From positions 124,001 through 188,000 of the forward strand of contig NZ_BRVN01000002.1 of the NCBI RefSeq assembly GCF_026011735.1: a stretch of 64,000 nucleotides of DNA. Direction: 5' to 3'. Positions within the stretch are counted from its first letter, which is position 1, and every line of letters begins with the position of its first letter. The translations under genes were made by a program, and so were the position numbers. Of the stretch, positions 40,118 through 50,434 are shown piece after piece. The notes beneath the pieces are model-generated. The model saw only the letters and a list, made by a program, of their open reading frames with translations, was not told where the DNA came from and did no database searches. This DNA comes from Dietzia sp. NCCP-2495 (GTDB taxonomy: Bacteria; Actinomycetota; Actinomycetes; Mycobacteriales; Mycobacteriaceae).

Positions 40118-42148
40118 ATGACGTCGTCGAAGTCCGCTCCCGCCCTTCTCGGACGGCTGGGAGCCCGCGGTGCCGTACTGCTGGTGCTGCTCCTGGCGAC
40201 CGTCGCCGCGGCGGTGGTCGTTCCCTTGTCGGCCATGTCCACCGACATCGCGCTCGAACTGGTCGGGGTTCCGGACCCGGGCCCGGTGACGACAGCCGGC
40301 CTGCCCGCGCTCCGCGCGATCGGCGAGTTGCTGGCGGCGGTGGCGGTGGGGACCGCGCTGTTCGCGGCGTTCTTCACGCCGCCGCAGAAGGACAAGACGC
40401 TCGATGTGGACGGCTACCGCATGCAGCAGATCTCGTCCCGGGTGAACATCGCGTGGGCGGTGGCCGCGGCGCTGCTCATCCCGCTGACCCTCTCCGACGT
40501 CTCGGGCCGGACGTTCTTTGAGTCGTTGCCGCCGGACCAGTGGTTCGTGGCGATCAACCAGATCGATGTGGCCTCCTCGTGGCGCTGGACGTTCGTGATC
40601 GCGCTCGTCGCCGCGATCGGGCAGCGCCTCACCCTGAGCTGGCGGTGGTCGGTCATCTGGCTGGCGGTGACCGTCGCCTCGCTGCTGCCCGTCGCCGCGA
40701 CCGGCCACGCCTCCGGAAGCACGGCGCATGATCTGGCCACCAACTCGCTGATCATCCACCTGTTCAGTGCCGCGTTCTACGTCGGAGGGCTGGTCGCGGT
40801 ACTCATCCACACGCTGCGCGGGGGCGCCCGGGTGGCGTTGGCGCTGCGCCGCTTCTCGGTGGTCGCGACGGTCGCCATCGCCGCCCTGGCCTTCACCGGC
40901 CTGATCAACGCGATCGTGCGCCTGCACCCGGCGGACCTGTTCTCCTCGACCTACGGTCTGCTCGTGGTGGCCAAGGCGCTGCTGCTCATCCTGCTCGCGA
41001 TCTTCGGTCTCGCGATGAGGCGCCGCGTGATCGCCAATATCGAATCCACCGGTGCCAACGCGCCCGTCGACAGGGCGAGCCTGCTGCGGATCGCCGTGCT
41101 GGAGTCGGTGGTCATGGCGGGCACGATCGGCCTGTCGGTCTCGCTCGGCCGCACCCCGCCGCCGGCGCCGCTGTACGTACCCACCCGCCAGGAGGCGCTG
41201 CTCGGGTTCGAACTGCCCGGCCCGTTCTCGTTCGGGACCGTATTCGGGCTGTGGCGCTTCGACCTGATCCTCGGACTGGCCTCGGTGATCCTGCTGGGGC
41301 TGTACCTGTGGGGCGTGTTCCACCTGCGCCGCCGGGGCGATTCGTGGCCGGTGGGCTACACGGTGTTCTGGGTCCTCGGCTGCGTGATGGTGTTCCTCAC
41401 CACCTCGTCTGGCATGGGGATGTACATGATGGCCGACTTCGCGAGCCACATGATCGGCCACATGATCATCTCGATGCTCGCGCCGGTCATGCTTGCCCTC
41501 GGCGGGCCGCTGACCCTGGCGCTGCGGGCCCTCCCGGCCGCCGGTCGCGGCAACCCGCCGGGGCCGCGCGAGTGGATCGTCGAGTTCATCAACAATCCGC
41601 TGTCCCGGTTTCTCACGCATCCGATCGTGGCGACGATCCAGTTCGTGGCCGGCTTCTACGTCGTCTACTTCGGCGGCTTCTACGAGACCCTCGCCTCGGA
41701 GCACCTGGGTCACATGTTCATGAACGTCCACTTCCTGATCTCCGGGTACCTCTTCTACTGGGTGATCATCGGAGTCGACGCGGCGCCGCGGCAGTTCACG
41801 CCGATGTACCGGCTGATGGTGCTGCTCGGGTCCCTGCCGTTCCACGCGTTCTTCGGCATCCTGCTCATGAACTACCCGACGGTCCTGGCCGAGGGCTGGT
41901 ACTCGGGGATCGGACTGCCGTGGATCCCGGATCTCCTGCAGAGTCAGCGTGTCGGCGGCGGCGTCGCGTGGGCGATGGGAGAAATCCCTCTGTTCATCGT
42001 CATGGTGGCGCTGGGCTTCCAGTGGTACAGCAGCGATATGCGCGAGGCGCGGCGCGGCGAGCGGCAGGCCGATCGCGACGACGATGCCGAGCTCAAGGCC
42101 TATAACGAGATGCTCGCCCAGATGGCCGAGGGGGACCGCCGGCCCTGA
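40118..42148 (+). CDS. ctaG: CopD-CtaG fusion (cytochrome c oxidase assembly)
   Basis: A polytopic protein of about 676 residues (start ATG 40118 or 40109). The N-terminal ~330 residues have about eight TM helices of the CopD copper-resistance type (e.g. GHASGSTAHDLATNSLIIHL). The C-terminal ~300 form the CtaG/caa3 assembly domain (MYMMADFASHMIGHMIISML, FETLASEHLGHMFMNVHFL with several Met/His copper ligands). Such fusions are standard in Mycobacteriales and help deliver copper to cytochrome oxidase. TACGAT at 40104 could be a -10 for a leaderless start at 40118 (inference). Confidence 0.88.
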   Translation: MTSSKSAPALLGRLGARGAVLLVLLLATVAAAVVVPLSAMSTDIALELVGVPDPGPVTTAGLPALRAIGELLAAVAVGTALFAAFFTPPQKDKTLDVDGYRMQQISSRVNIAWAVAAALLIPLTLSDVSGRTFFESLPPDQWFVAINQIDVASSWRWTFVIALVAAIGQRLTLSWRWSVIWLAVTVASLLPVAATGHASGSTAHDLATNSLIIHLFSAAFYVGGLVAVLIHTLRGGARVALALRRFSVVATVAIAALAFTGLINAIVRLHPADLFSSTYGLLVVAKALLLILLAIFGLAMRRRVIANIESTGANAPVDRASLLRIAVLESVVMAGTIGLSVSLGRTPPPAPLYVPTRQEALLGFELPGPFSFGTVFGLWRFDLILGLASVILLGLYLWGVFHLRRRGDSWPVGYTVFWVLGCVMVFLTTSSGMGMYMMADFASHMIGHMIISMLAPVMLALGGPLTLALRALPAAGRGNPPGPREWIVEFINNPLSRFLTHPIVATIQFVAGFYVVYFGGFYETLASEHLGHMFMNVHFLISGYLFYWVIIGVDAAPRQFTPMYRLMVLLGSLPFHAFFGILLMNYPTVLAEGWYSGIGLPWIPDLLQSQRVGGGVAWAMGEIPLFIVMVALGFQWYSSDMREARRGERQADRDDDAELKAYNEMLAQMAEGDRRP

Positions 42149-42190
42149 GTGCGCGGGCGTGGTGTCGTCGTCGTCCCGATTTCCACACCC

Positions 42191-42214
42191 GGCGTCCCTG
42201 TCCACAGGGACGCC
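42191..42214. terminator. Perfect hairpin after the CopD-CtaG gene
   Basis: GGCGTCCCTG-tcca-CAGGGACGCC gives a 10-bp perfect stem with a 4-nt loop, 43 bp after the CtaG stop. No T-run follows on the plus strand, so it would be a hairpin-only actinobacterial terminator. A longer GTCGTC/GACGAC inverted repeat (42163-42249) brackets it. Confidence 0.6.
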
Positions 42215-42315
42215 GCGCGGCGCGGCGTAGACCGGGGGCGACGACGACGAGGTGCGACATCCTTTCCTCACGAGACCGACACCCGGTCGGTCCGGTAAGG
42301 GCAGGAGCAGGCGCA

Positions 42316-42912
42316 ATGAACGAGACCCAGACGGCCATCCGCGGCACCATCATCACCGACCCCGTCACCCGGCGCGTGGGCACCGACCAGGTGTTCACGT
42401 TCCGCGTCGCGAGCAACACCCGCTACCAGGACCGCACCACGGGGGAGTGGAAGACCGGCGGCACCCTCTACTTCTCGGCGAGTTGTTGGGGAACTCTCGC
42501 GCAGCGCACCGCGGGGCGACTGTTCAAGGGCGACGGGATCCTCGTGCAGGGACGGCTGCTCACCAACGAGTACGAGAAGGACGGGCGGGTGCAGCGGGAC
42601 CTGGAGATGCGCGTCATCTCGATCGGCCCGGACATGTCCCGCATGGACGTCACCGCCAAGCGGATCCGGTTCGACCCGCGCGATCCCGAGGCCACGGGTG
42701 CCGGCGGCGCGGGCGAGCAGGGTGCGGACGGTGACCCGATGGAGATCGGCTCGGTCGACGCCCACGAGGTGGACATCGACGAGGCCGCGGCCGTCCTGAA
42801 CGCGCTCGACGCGGAGGAGGCAGGCGCGGGAGACGACGGCTCGGACGCGGGCTCGGAACCCTCGGACGACGACTCGGATGCCGGGCGGTACGTCGGCGCG
42901 GCCAGCGCCTGA
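42316..42912 (+). CDS. ssb: Host single-stranded DNA-binding protein paralogue
   Basis: 198 residues beginning MNETQTAIRGTIITDPVTRR. An OB fold occupies ~1-115 (FTFRVASNTRYQDRTTGEWK, FSASCWGTLAQRTAGRLF, GILVQGRLLTNEYEKDGRVQ). A Gly/Glu/Asp-rich tail follows, but the canonical acidic tip (DDDIPF) is absent. It corresponds by position to Rv2478c in M. tuberculosis, next to ettA. Such SsbB-type paralogues are non-essential and may act under stress or in recombination. Confidence 0.85.
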   Translation: MNETQTAIRGTIITDPVTRRVGTDQVFTFRVASNTRYQDRTTGEWKTGGTLYFSASCWGTLAQRTAGRLFKGDGILVQGRLLTNEYEKDGRVQRDLEMRVISIGPDMSRMDVTAKRIRFDPRDPEATGAGGAGEQGADGDPMEIGSVDAHEVDIDEAAAVLNALDAEEAGAGDDGSDAGSEPSDDDSDAGRYVGAASA

Positions 42913-43037
42913 GCGGCCGGATCGCGGGGGCTGCTCCCGCCGTGGGAGCCGGGGTCGCGGGCGGGCACGTAACATGGGGGTCGTGCCCGCGGCCCGCCCG
43001 CGGCGATCAGATCTGTTTCAGCTGGTGAGAGGGTAGA

Positions 43038-44711
<1,674 letters not shown>

Positions 44712-44717
44712 GGCGAG

Positions 44718-45167
44718 ATGTCCGTCCCCACAGCATCCGCACCGGAGGCCGCCGGACCGGTACACCGCGTCCGGATCCCCCTCCGCATCTCCGACTTCGT
44801 GGGCATGCACGTCAACAACGTGCGTTTCCAGGAGTTCTCCCAGGACGCCCGACTCATGTGGTTCCGGGACAAGTTCGACGTTCCCGGGTCCCGCGTGCCG
44901 ATTGCCCTGGCGCGCTGGATGGAGATCGATTTCCGGCAGGTCATCGGGATGGGCGTGGCCGACGTGTGGGTCGACGTGCAGGTCCTGCGGGTCGGACGTA
45001 CCTCGTTCACCATGCGGACCTCGATCGGCACCGAGTCGATGGGGGACGAGCCCTGCGCCGTGGTGGACACGGTGCTCGTGGTGGCCGCTGCTGACGAGAA
45101 GACGACGCTGGAGATCACCCCGCAGGAGCGCGCGGCGCTCCTCGGGCTAGGAGAGGAGCAGGCATGA
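44718..45167 (+). CDS. Acyl-CoA thioesterase, hot-dog fold (1 of 3)
   Basis: 149 residues beginning MSVPTASAPEAAGPVHRVRI. 4HBT-type hot-dog features: RISDFVGMHVNNVRFQEFSQ (helix with the catalytic Asp/Asn region), then ALARWMEIDFRQVIGMGVAD and TSFTMRTSIGTESMG. It overlaps the next gene by 4 bp. First of three adjacent hot-dog genes, where M. tuberculosis has one (Rv2475c). Substrate unknown. Confidence 0.82.
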   Translation: MSVPTASAPEAAGPVHRVRIPLRISDFVGMHVNNVRFQEFSQDARLMWFRDKFDVPGSRVPIALARWMEIDFRQVIGMGVADVWVDVQVLRVGRTSFTMRTSIGTESMGDEPCAVVDTVLVVAAADEKTTLEITPQERAALLGLGEEQA

Positions 45168-45625
45168 GTGGGGGCGCGCAGGATCCTGCGGTCGAGCCGT
45201 TCCGGTGCACCCTGCAGGTGCGGTGGGCGGACTTCGACCAGTTCGGTCACGTCAACAACGTCAAGTACATCGAGTACGCGCAGGAAGCCCGGATCCTGTT
45301 CATCAGGAATCGATTCAGCTCGTTCGGGCTGGGCAATCTCCCGCAGGTCGTCCGTCGGACCGAGATCGATCACCTGCGTCCGGTCATGCGCGACTCGACC
45401 ACAGTCGACGTGGAGATCGAGGTGGTCCACGTCGGCACCACCTCCTACGAGATCCGGCAGACGATCTACGACTCCGCCGGCGATATCTGCTGCACGCTGC
45501 GCGTGGTGATGGTCGCCTTCGATCCCTCGACCTCGTCCTCGGTCGAGATCCCCTCCGGGGTCAGGAATGTGCTCGAGGCCGCCAAGCAGCGTGCCGCGAT
45601 CACCGAGCAGGGGTCGGGGACGTGA
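45164..45625 (+). CDS. Acyl-CoA thioesterase, hot-dog fold (2 of 3)
   Basis: 153 residues, ATGA-coupled. Clear 4HBT motif VRWADFDQFGHVNNVKYIEY with catalytic Asp, followed by the substrate strand LPQVVRRTEIDHLRPVMRDS. It is the best match of the trio to Rv2475c. The operon layout suggests these enzymes act together or as subunits, but specificities are unknown. Confidence 0.85.
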   Translation: MSGGAQDPAVEPFRCTLQVRWADFDQFGHVNNVKYIEYAQEARILFIRNRFSSFGLGNLPQVVRRTEIDHLRPVMRDSTTVDVEIEVVHVGTTSYEIRQTIYDSAGDICCTLRVVMVAFDPSTSSSVEIPSGVRNVLEAAKQRAAITEQGSGT

Positions 45626-46107
45626 CCGAGCAGCTGGTTCTCGACGCCGGTGGTCCGCTCGGCATCTCGGGAGAATCGGGGCGGCGGGTGTACACCGCGG
45701 CGATGCCGGTGCGGTGGTCTGACCAGGATCTCTACCATCACGTCAACCACGCGCGGATGATCACGCTCATCGAGGAAGCCCGCATCCCTTGGCTTTTCGC
45801 CGAGGGCCTCCCCACGGCGACGCTGGCGGCGGGCGCGGTGATGACCGACCTCAACGTCAAGTACCGGGGTCAGGTCAAGCACGCCGACGGTCCGATCCGG
45901 GTGCGGATGTGGTGCGAGAAAGTCGGCGGCGCACTCATGATCGCCCGGCACGAGGTGCGCGGGCGCCATACTCCGGACTCGGAGCCCCCGGCTGTGGACT
46001 GCACAGCGCGGATCGCCGCGTTCGACCTGCAGACCCAGCGTCCGCGGCGATTCACCACGGCGGAACGCGACTATCTGCTGGAGTTCAGGCACGAGGCGGA
46101 GTCATGA
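45622..46107 (+). CDS. Acyl-CoA thioesterase, hot-dog fold (3 of 3)
   Basis: 161 residues from GTG 45622, in a GTGA overlap with the previous stop. The motif VRWSDQDLYHHVNHARMITL again shows the 4HBT catalytic region, with VMTDLNVKYRGQVKHADGPI after it. The N-terminal ~25 residues (MTEQLVLDAGGPLGISGESG) are an extra segment compared with the other two. The trio probably arose by tandem duplication. Confidence 0.82.
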   Translation: MTEQLVLDAGGPLGISGESGRRVYTAAMPVRWSDQDLYHHVNHARMITLIEEARIPWLFAEGLPTATLAAGAVMTDLNVKYRGQVKHADGPIRVRMWCEKVGGALMIARHEVRGRHTPDSEPPAVDCTARIAAFDLQTQRPRRFTTAERDYLLEFRHEAES

Positions 46108-46787
46108 GTTCACCGGACGCGGCATCAGGCATGATCCGCGTCCCTGATCCCGCAGATCGCGACGACCTGCGCACCCTCCTGCGCCGGATCCTGCGGCTCG
46201 ACGAGGCCGCGGTGGTCCGCCTCACCGCCGCCGGGGAGAGTCGGATGCGCGTCTGGTCGCGCACGCCGTTCGGTGCACTGGTCGTCCGTGTCGTCGGCGG
46301 CTCATGCCCCGGAGGGGACGTGGCGTGCGGCGCCGACCACCTGCTCACCGAACTCGACCTCCTCCCACGCGGAGATATTCAGGGGCTGATCGATCCCGGG
46401 ATGCCACTGCTGTCGGCGTGGCAGGGACTGCTGCCGCCGTCCGACGGGTTCACCCCGGTAGAGGACGTTCCGGCGCAGGTACTCCTGGACCTCACGCAGT
46501 CCGGTCGGACCGTCGCGCAGGAGAACGCCGGCCCGGCCGGACTCCCACCGTCGCTCCTCGACCAGGAGGCGCTGACGGTCCGGACCGACACGGACTCACC
46601 GCTCGGCATCGACATGCGCACGGTGTTCTCGCTCGTGATGTGTGGCTTCGTACCTGAGCGGGCGGGTCGAGCCCCCGAGGGCGAGCCGGTCCGGGTCAGC
46701 GAGCGTGGCGCGTGGCTCCGCATCGACGCGCGGTACGGCACCGCCTACCGACACACCGATTCTCTGACACTCGAACCACTGAAGTGA
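46104..46787 (+). CDS. Conserved actinobacterial protein, unknown function
   Basis: 227 residues, ATGA-coupled to the third thioesterase. It begins MSSPDAASGMIRVPDPADRD. A helical N-terminal half (LRTLLRRILRLDEAAVVRLT) contains RMRVWSRTPFGALVVRVVGG, and the C-terminal half ends YRHTDSLTLEPLK. By position it may correspond to Rv2474c. No catalytic motif is visible. Confidence 0.7.
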   Translation: MSSPDAASGMIRVPDPADRDDLRTLLRRILRLDEAAVVRLTAAGESRMRVWSRTPFGALVVRVVGGSCPGGDVACGADHLLTELDLLPRGDIQGLIDPGMPLLSAWQGLLPPSDGFTPVEDVPAQVLLDLTQSGRTVAQENAGPAGLPPSLLDQEALTVRTDTDSPLGIDMRTVFSLVMCGFVPERAGRAPEGEPVRVSERGAWLRIDARYGTAYRHTDSLTLEPLK

Positions 46788-48016
46788 CGGCCGAGGGGTT
46801 CGCGGTCGGGTGGCCGGGGCGGGGCGAGCCGGTCGCGCCGGGTGCGGACGGTCCCGCACCGACCCTCGGTGCGGTGTTCCCGTTCGGTGCTCAGAGCCCG
46901 GCCTCCGCGGAGGGCGGGACGAACTCTGGACGATTCGGTGTCTCAGGGGCTGTACTCATCGGCGACGGCGGCCGGATCAGCGAGGCCGCCCCCACCCTGA
47001 CCGGGCTCGGTCTGGATCCGGTCAGGTCTGCGCAGCTGGTGTACCTCGATCCGCCCTACAACCGGGGCGGCAGTTTCGACGGGTATCACGACAACATGCC
47101 GCGGCACGACTGGCTCACCTACATCGAGGCTCGGCTCCGCGTCGCCCACGATCTTCTCGCCGACACCGGATCGGTCTGGGTGCACCTCGATGACGCCGAG
47201 GCACACCGTGTGCGATGCCTCCTCGACGAGGTGTTCGGCGTCGAGTCGTTCATCGCCGACCTGACCGTCGAGAGCAACCCGAAGGGGCGCCAGCTCGACA
47301 GGTATTTCGCCGGGTCGCATGACAGGTTGATGGTCTATGCGCGGGACCCCGAACAGGTCGTGCTCGAGGGCGGCATCGCGGCAGCCGTCAATCCCTCGGA
47401 CTTCCCCCACGTCGATGCCGACGGGGTCAACTACCGGCTGTTGCCCCTGCGCAACACCAACAAGCGGTTCAACCCGCGGACAACTCCCACCATGACCTAC
47501 CCGTTGTACGGCGATCCCGAGACAGGAGTCGTCGCGGTGGACCCGGCGCCGGGCCTGGTCGAGGTGTCACCCGTGTTCGGCGACCTCACGCCGGCGGTCT
47601 GGCGCTGGTCCAGGGACACCGCCCGAGAGCGCGTGGGCGACCTGGTGTGTCGGACGGTGAACGGACGCTCGGGTCGGCGGGTCGACGTCTATCAGCGGGA
47701 CAGGCACGAGGCCGGGCGGGTCAAAAAGCTCAAGACGATCTGGCTGTCGGAGGAGGTGGGCTCGACCGACACCGCACGCGCCGACCTGCGCGCGGCCGGT
47801 GTCGACGGGTTCCGGACACCCAAGCCGCTGGCCCTGATGCGGCGCATCATCGAACTGGCCTCCTCTCCCGGAGACCTGGTGGTGGACCTGTTCGCCGGGT
47901 CCGGGTCCACGGCGGTCGCGGCGCGGGACCTCGGCCGACGGTGGGTCGTGGTGGAACGCAACCCCGACACTGTCCGGGACGTGCTGCTCCCCAGGCTCGG
48001 TGCCAGCAGCGCCTGA
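46784..48016 (+). CDS. Orphan DNA adenine methyltransferase (beta-class, type III Mod-like)
   Basis: 410 residues from GTG 46784 (GTGA overlap). Catalytic motif IV is LVYLDPPYNRGG (DPPY at 89-92), and the SAM-binding motif I is at the C-terminal side: DLVVDLFAGSGSTAVAARDL. Order IV before I defines the beta class seen in type III Mod and CcrM-like enzymes. No Res/endonuclease gene is nearby, so it is probably a solitary epigenetic methylase, or a remnant of a type III system. It is last in the thioesterase operon. Confidence 0.87.
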   Translation: MTAEGFAVGWPGRGEPVAPGADGPAPTLGAVFPFGAQSPASAEGGTNSGRFGVSGAVLIGDGGRISEAAPTLTGLGLDPVRSAQLVYLDPPYNRGGSFDGYHDNMPRHDWLTYIEARLRVAHDLLADTGSVWVHLDDAEAHRVRCLLDEVFGVESFIADLTVESNPKGRQLDRYFAGSHDRLMVYARDPEQVVLEGGIAAAVNPSDFPHVDADGVNYRLLPLRNTNKRFNPRTTPTMTYPLYGDPETGVVAVDPAPGLVEVSPVFGDLTPAVWRWSRDTARERVGDLVCRTVNGRSGRRVDVYQRDRHEAGRVKKLKTIWLSEEVGSTDTARADLRAAGVDGFRTPKPLALMRRIIELASSPGDLVVDLFAGSGSTAVAARDLGRRWVVVERNPDTVRDVLLPRLGASSA

Positions 48017-48048
48017 CCGGGGACCGGACGCTCGACAGTGCCGAGAGG

Positions 48049-48792
48049 TCAGCGCAGCATGACACTGCCGCCGTCGACCATGAGCGTCTGACCGGTCATG
48101 TATGAGGCGTCCTCGGAGGCCAGGAACACGGCCACGCGTCCGATGTCGCCCTCCGGGTCGCCGAAGCGGCGCATCGGTGTACCGGCGAGCAGCTTCTTCT
48201 CGATGCCCGGGTTCGCCTCGATGTAGTTCTCCACGCCTTCGGTGAGCGCCAGAGGCGAGATGATGTTGACGTTGATGCCGTCGCGCGCCCACTCGTTCGC
48301 GGCGACGCGGCTGATGGCACGGATCGCCTCCTTGGCCGCGGCGTACGAGCCCTGGGTGGGGTGACCGTTGATCCCCGCGCCGGAGGCGAAGTTGATCACC
48401 GACCCACCACGCTCGGCCAGTTGGGCATGGGCGGCCTTCATCAGCCAGAAGGTCGGGTAGAAGCCGGTGTTGAACGACAGGTCGAGCATCTCGCCGGTCG
48501 TCTCCAGCAGGGGTGCCTGCCGCGAGGCGTGGGCGTTGTTGACCAGGACGTCGACGCCGCCGAACGCCTCGACGGCTGCCGCGACGATCTTCTCGGCATT
48601 CTCCTCGACCGAGATGTCGGCACCCAGATAGCGCACGCTCTCTCCGAGCTCCTCGACCAGGGCGGCCCCGGCCTCGTCATTGATGTCCACGGCGAGGACT
48701 GATGCGCCCTCCTTGACGAACGCCCGGGTGATCCCGCGTCCGATACCTCCGGCGCCGCCGGTGACGATGGCTGCCTTGCCCGAGAGTCGCAT
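48049..48792 (-). CDS. SDR-family oxidoreductase
   Basis: 247 residues. Cofactor motif TGGAGGIG, then NNAHASRQ (in place of the usual NNAG), and active site Ser (VINFASGAGI) with YAAAK. The C-terminal PLALTEGVENYIEANPGIE loop and DGGSVMLR end are typical of 3-oxoacyl/secondary-alcohol dehydrogenases. It is transcribed convergently with the methyltransferase. Substrate not predictable. All catalytic residues are present. Confidence 0.87.
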   Translation of the reverse strand: MRLSGKAAIVTGGAGGIGRGITRAFVKEGASVLAVDINDEAGAALVEELGESVRYLGADISVEENAEKIVAAAVEAFGGVDVLVNNAHASRQAPLLETTGEMLDLSFNTGFYPTFWLMKAAHAQLAERGGSVINFASGAGINGHPTQGSYAAAKEAIRAISRVAANEWARDGINVNIISPLALTEGVENYIEANPGIEKKLLAGTPMRRFGDPEGDIGRVAVFLASEDASYMTGQTLMVDGGSVMLR

Positions 48793-49126
48793 CTGTCTGA
48801 GGTTCCTTCACATGTCAGCGCCGGAGCCGAACGGCGGTGGCCGGCGGCGGGTGGTCCTCGTCGAGCGGCACGACTGCCCGGACTCCGTCACCGGGTGGTC
48901 GCGGTACCGATCGAGGGGATGCATTGATCATGTACAGGACGGGACCATTCCGGGCCAGAATGCCAGACACCCGTCAAGTTCACTGGTCGGGGCATGTCTG
49001 GTGCGGGCGGCTGTGATGTCCGGGGCGGGTCGCGGACAGTGCAGTCGCGGACAGTGCGCCGGCACTAGTAGCCAGTGATCGGTCGCCTCACAGTGCGCGG
49101 GCACCAGAAGCCAGTGGCCGGACGTC
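48793..49126. other. Noncoding region with short direct repeats
   Basis: 334 bp between SDR and globin genes. It includes likely SDR upstream sequence and, near the globin stop, direct repeats: CGCGGACAGTGC at 49031 and 49046, and a 26-bp element at 49052 and 49091 (23 of 26 matching, starting CAGTGCGC). No gene or clear terminator was recognised. Confidence 0.5.
49052..49116. repeat. Imperfect direct repeat, 26-bp units
   Basis: CAGTGCGCCGGCACTAGTAG-type unit at 49052-49077 and a 3-mismatch copy at 49091-49116, 39 bp apart. It lies downstream of the globin gene on its minus-strand orientation. Function unknown. Confidence 0.6.
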
Positions 49127-49522
49127 TTACAGAGCGCCCGGGGAGTTGATCAGCATCGCGGCCGCGCGGCGGAGATAGTCGACCAGTTCCGCGCGGTGAC
49201 GGTCGTCCATGGTCTCGCTGTCGATGGTGTCCACCGCGGCCAACATGTGCTTCAACCAGGTGTCGTGCGCGGCCTGGTCGATCACGTACGGGTGGTGGCG
49301 CATCCGCAGTCGCGGGTGGCCACGCTGCTCGGAGTAGGTCGTGGGTCCGCCCCAGTACTGCTCGAGGAACATCCGCAGCCGATCCTCCGCTGGTCCCAAG
49401 TCTTCTTCCGGGTACATCTTCCGGAACTCGGCGTCCTCGGCCACCCGGCTGTAGAACTCGTGGACCAACTTGCGGAACGTCTCCGCGCCGCCGACCTCGT
49501 CATAGAACGTACTGGTGCTCAT
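49127..49522 (-). CDS. glbO: Truncated haemoglobin O (GlbO)
   Basis: 131 residues from ATG 49522, beginning [20 protein letters not shown]. The group II truncated globin pattern is clear: FYxxVGG start, [25 protein letters not shown] (CD1/E region), and [13 protein letters not shown] with the proximal His. It binds O2/NO and is implicated in respiration and stress. It matches Rv2470 by position. A frame to 49564 has no SD advantage. Confidence 0.92.
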   Translation of the reverse strand: MSTSTFYDEVGGAETFRKLVHEFYSRVAEDAEFRKMYPEEDLGPAEDRLRMFLEQYWGGPTTYSEQRGHPRLRMRHHPYVIDQAAHDTWLKHMLAAVDTIDSETMDDRHRAELVDYLRRAAAMLINSPGAL

Positions 49523-49713
49523 GCCCCCATTGTCCAGATCGGTGGCCGGCAGGGGATCGGACATCGGCCGGGGGTGACTCTTTCTCGAGGTGCAGCCTCG
49601 CGTTAGCCGTACGAAGAGTTCACCGAAGGTGCATCATCGTGGCAGGCGAGGTTCATTGCGGGCCCGGTCGCCGATGGTGCACTGGACTCGGGAGACACGA
49701 GCGGAGACCACAC

Positions 49714-50340
49714 ATGGGCACAGCAGTGCGCGAGAACACGGAGTACCGACAACCCGGTTCGCGAAGCCGCGGCCGCCTCGAGGGCGTGCCCGACCCTGAT
49801 ACTGCAACTCCACCGGTCGCCCTTTCCGCCGCCCCGCGTGTGCTTCTGCTCAACGCCAGCTACGAGGCGCTCACCGCTTTGCCCGCACGCCGGGCGGTGG
49901 TCATGCTGATCGGTGGCAAGGCCGACGTCGTCCACGAGCACCCTCGTGAGGTCCTGGTGCGCTCCGTGGACACCGCGGTACGCGTGCCGTCGGTCATCCG
50001 ACTCCGCGAATACGTCCGGATCCCGTACCACTCGCAGATCCCGATGACACGGTCCGCGCTGATGCATCGCGACTCGCACCGCTGCGGCTACTGCAACGCC
50101 AAGGCCACGACGATCGACCATGTCATCCCGCGCAGTCGCGGGGGAGCGCACGGCTGGGAGAACTGCGTGGCCTCGTGCGCGCCGTGCAACCACCGCAAAG
50201 CCGACAAGCTGCTGTCGGAGCTGGGGTGGGAGCTGCGGGTGCCGCTTGTCGCGCCGCGGGGTCGCACCTGGCGGCTGGTGTCGCAGCTCCGTGAGATCGG
50301 CCCGCACTGGGACGACTACCTCTATCTCGACGCCGCCTGA
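49714..50340 (+). CDS. HNH endonuclease-like protein (Rv2469c type)
   Basis: 208 residues from ATG 49714 (SD GGAG). It begins MGTAVRENTEYRQPGSRSRG. A leading domain VLLLNASYEALTALPARRAV precedes the HNH core: CGYCNAKATTIDHVIPRSRG then GWENCVASCAPCNHRKAD. This conserved actinobacterial protein matches Rv2469c by position. It faces pepN convergently. Its substrate in the host is not known. Confidence 0.85.
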   Translation: MGTAVRENTEYRQPGSRSRGRLEGVPDPDTATPPVALSAAPRVLLLNASYEALTALPARRAVVMLIGGKADVVHEHPREVLVRSVDTAVRVPSVIRLREYVRIPYHSQIPMTRSALMHRDSHRCGYCNAKATTIDHVIPRSRGGAHGWENCVASCAPCNHRKADKLLSELGWELRVPLVAPRGRTWRLVSQLREIGPHWDDYLYLDAA

Positions 50341-50434
50341 CCGGACCCGCGCGACCGCCTCGCCGCTGCTGACGGTGACACTCGCATGCTGAAGGCGGCG
50401 CCCGCGATCAGTCGCTGGCGGCCCGGCCCCGCGA

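Noticed and set aside
39977-42316. 779-codon open frame on the minus strand opposite the CopD-CtaG gene
   Set aside because: Arg/Gln/His-rich shadow of a real gene; no SD and no motif. The plus-strand frame encodes clear copper-protein domains.
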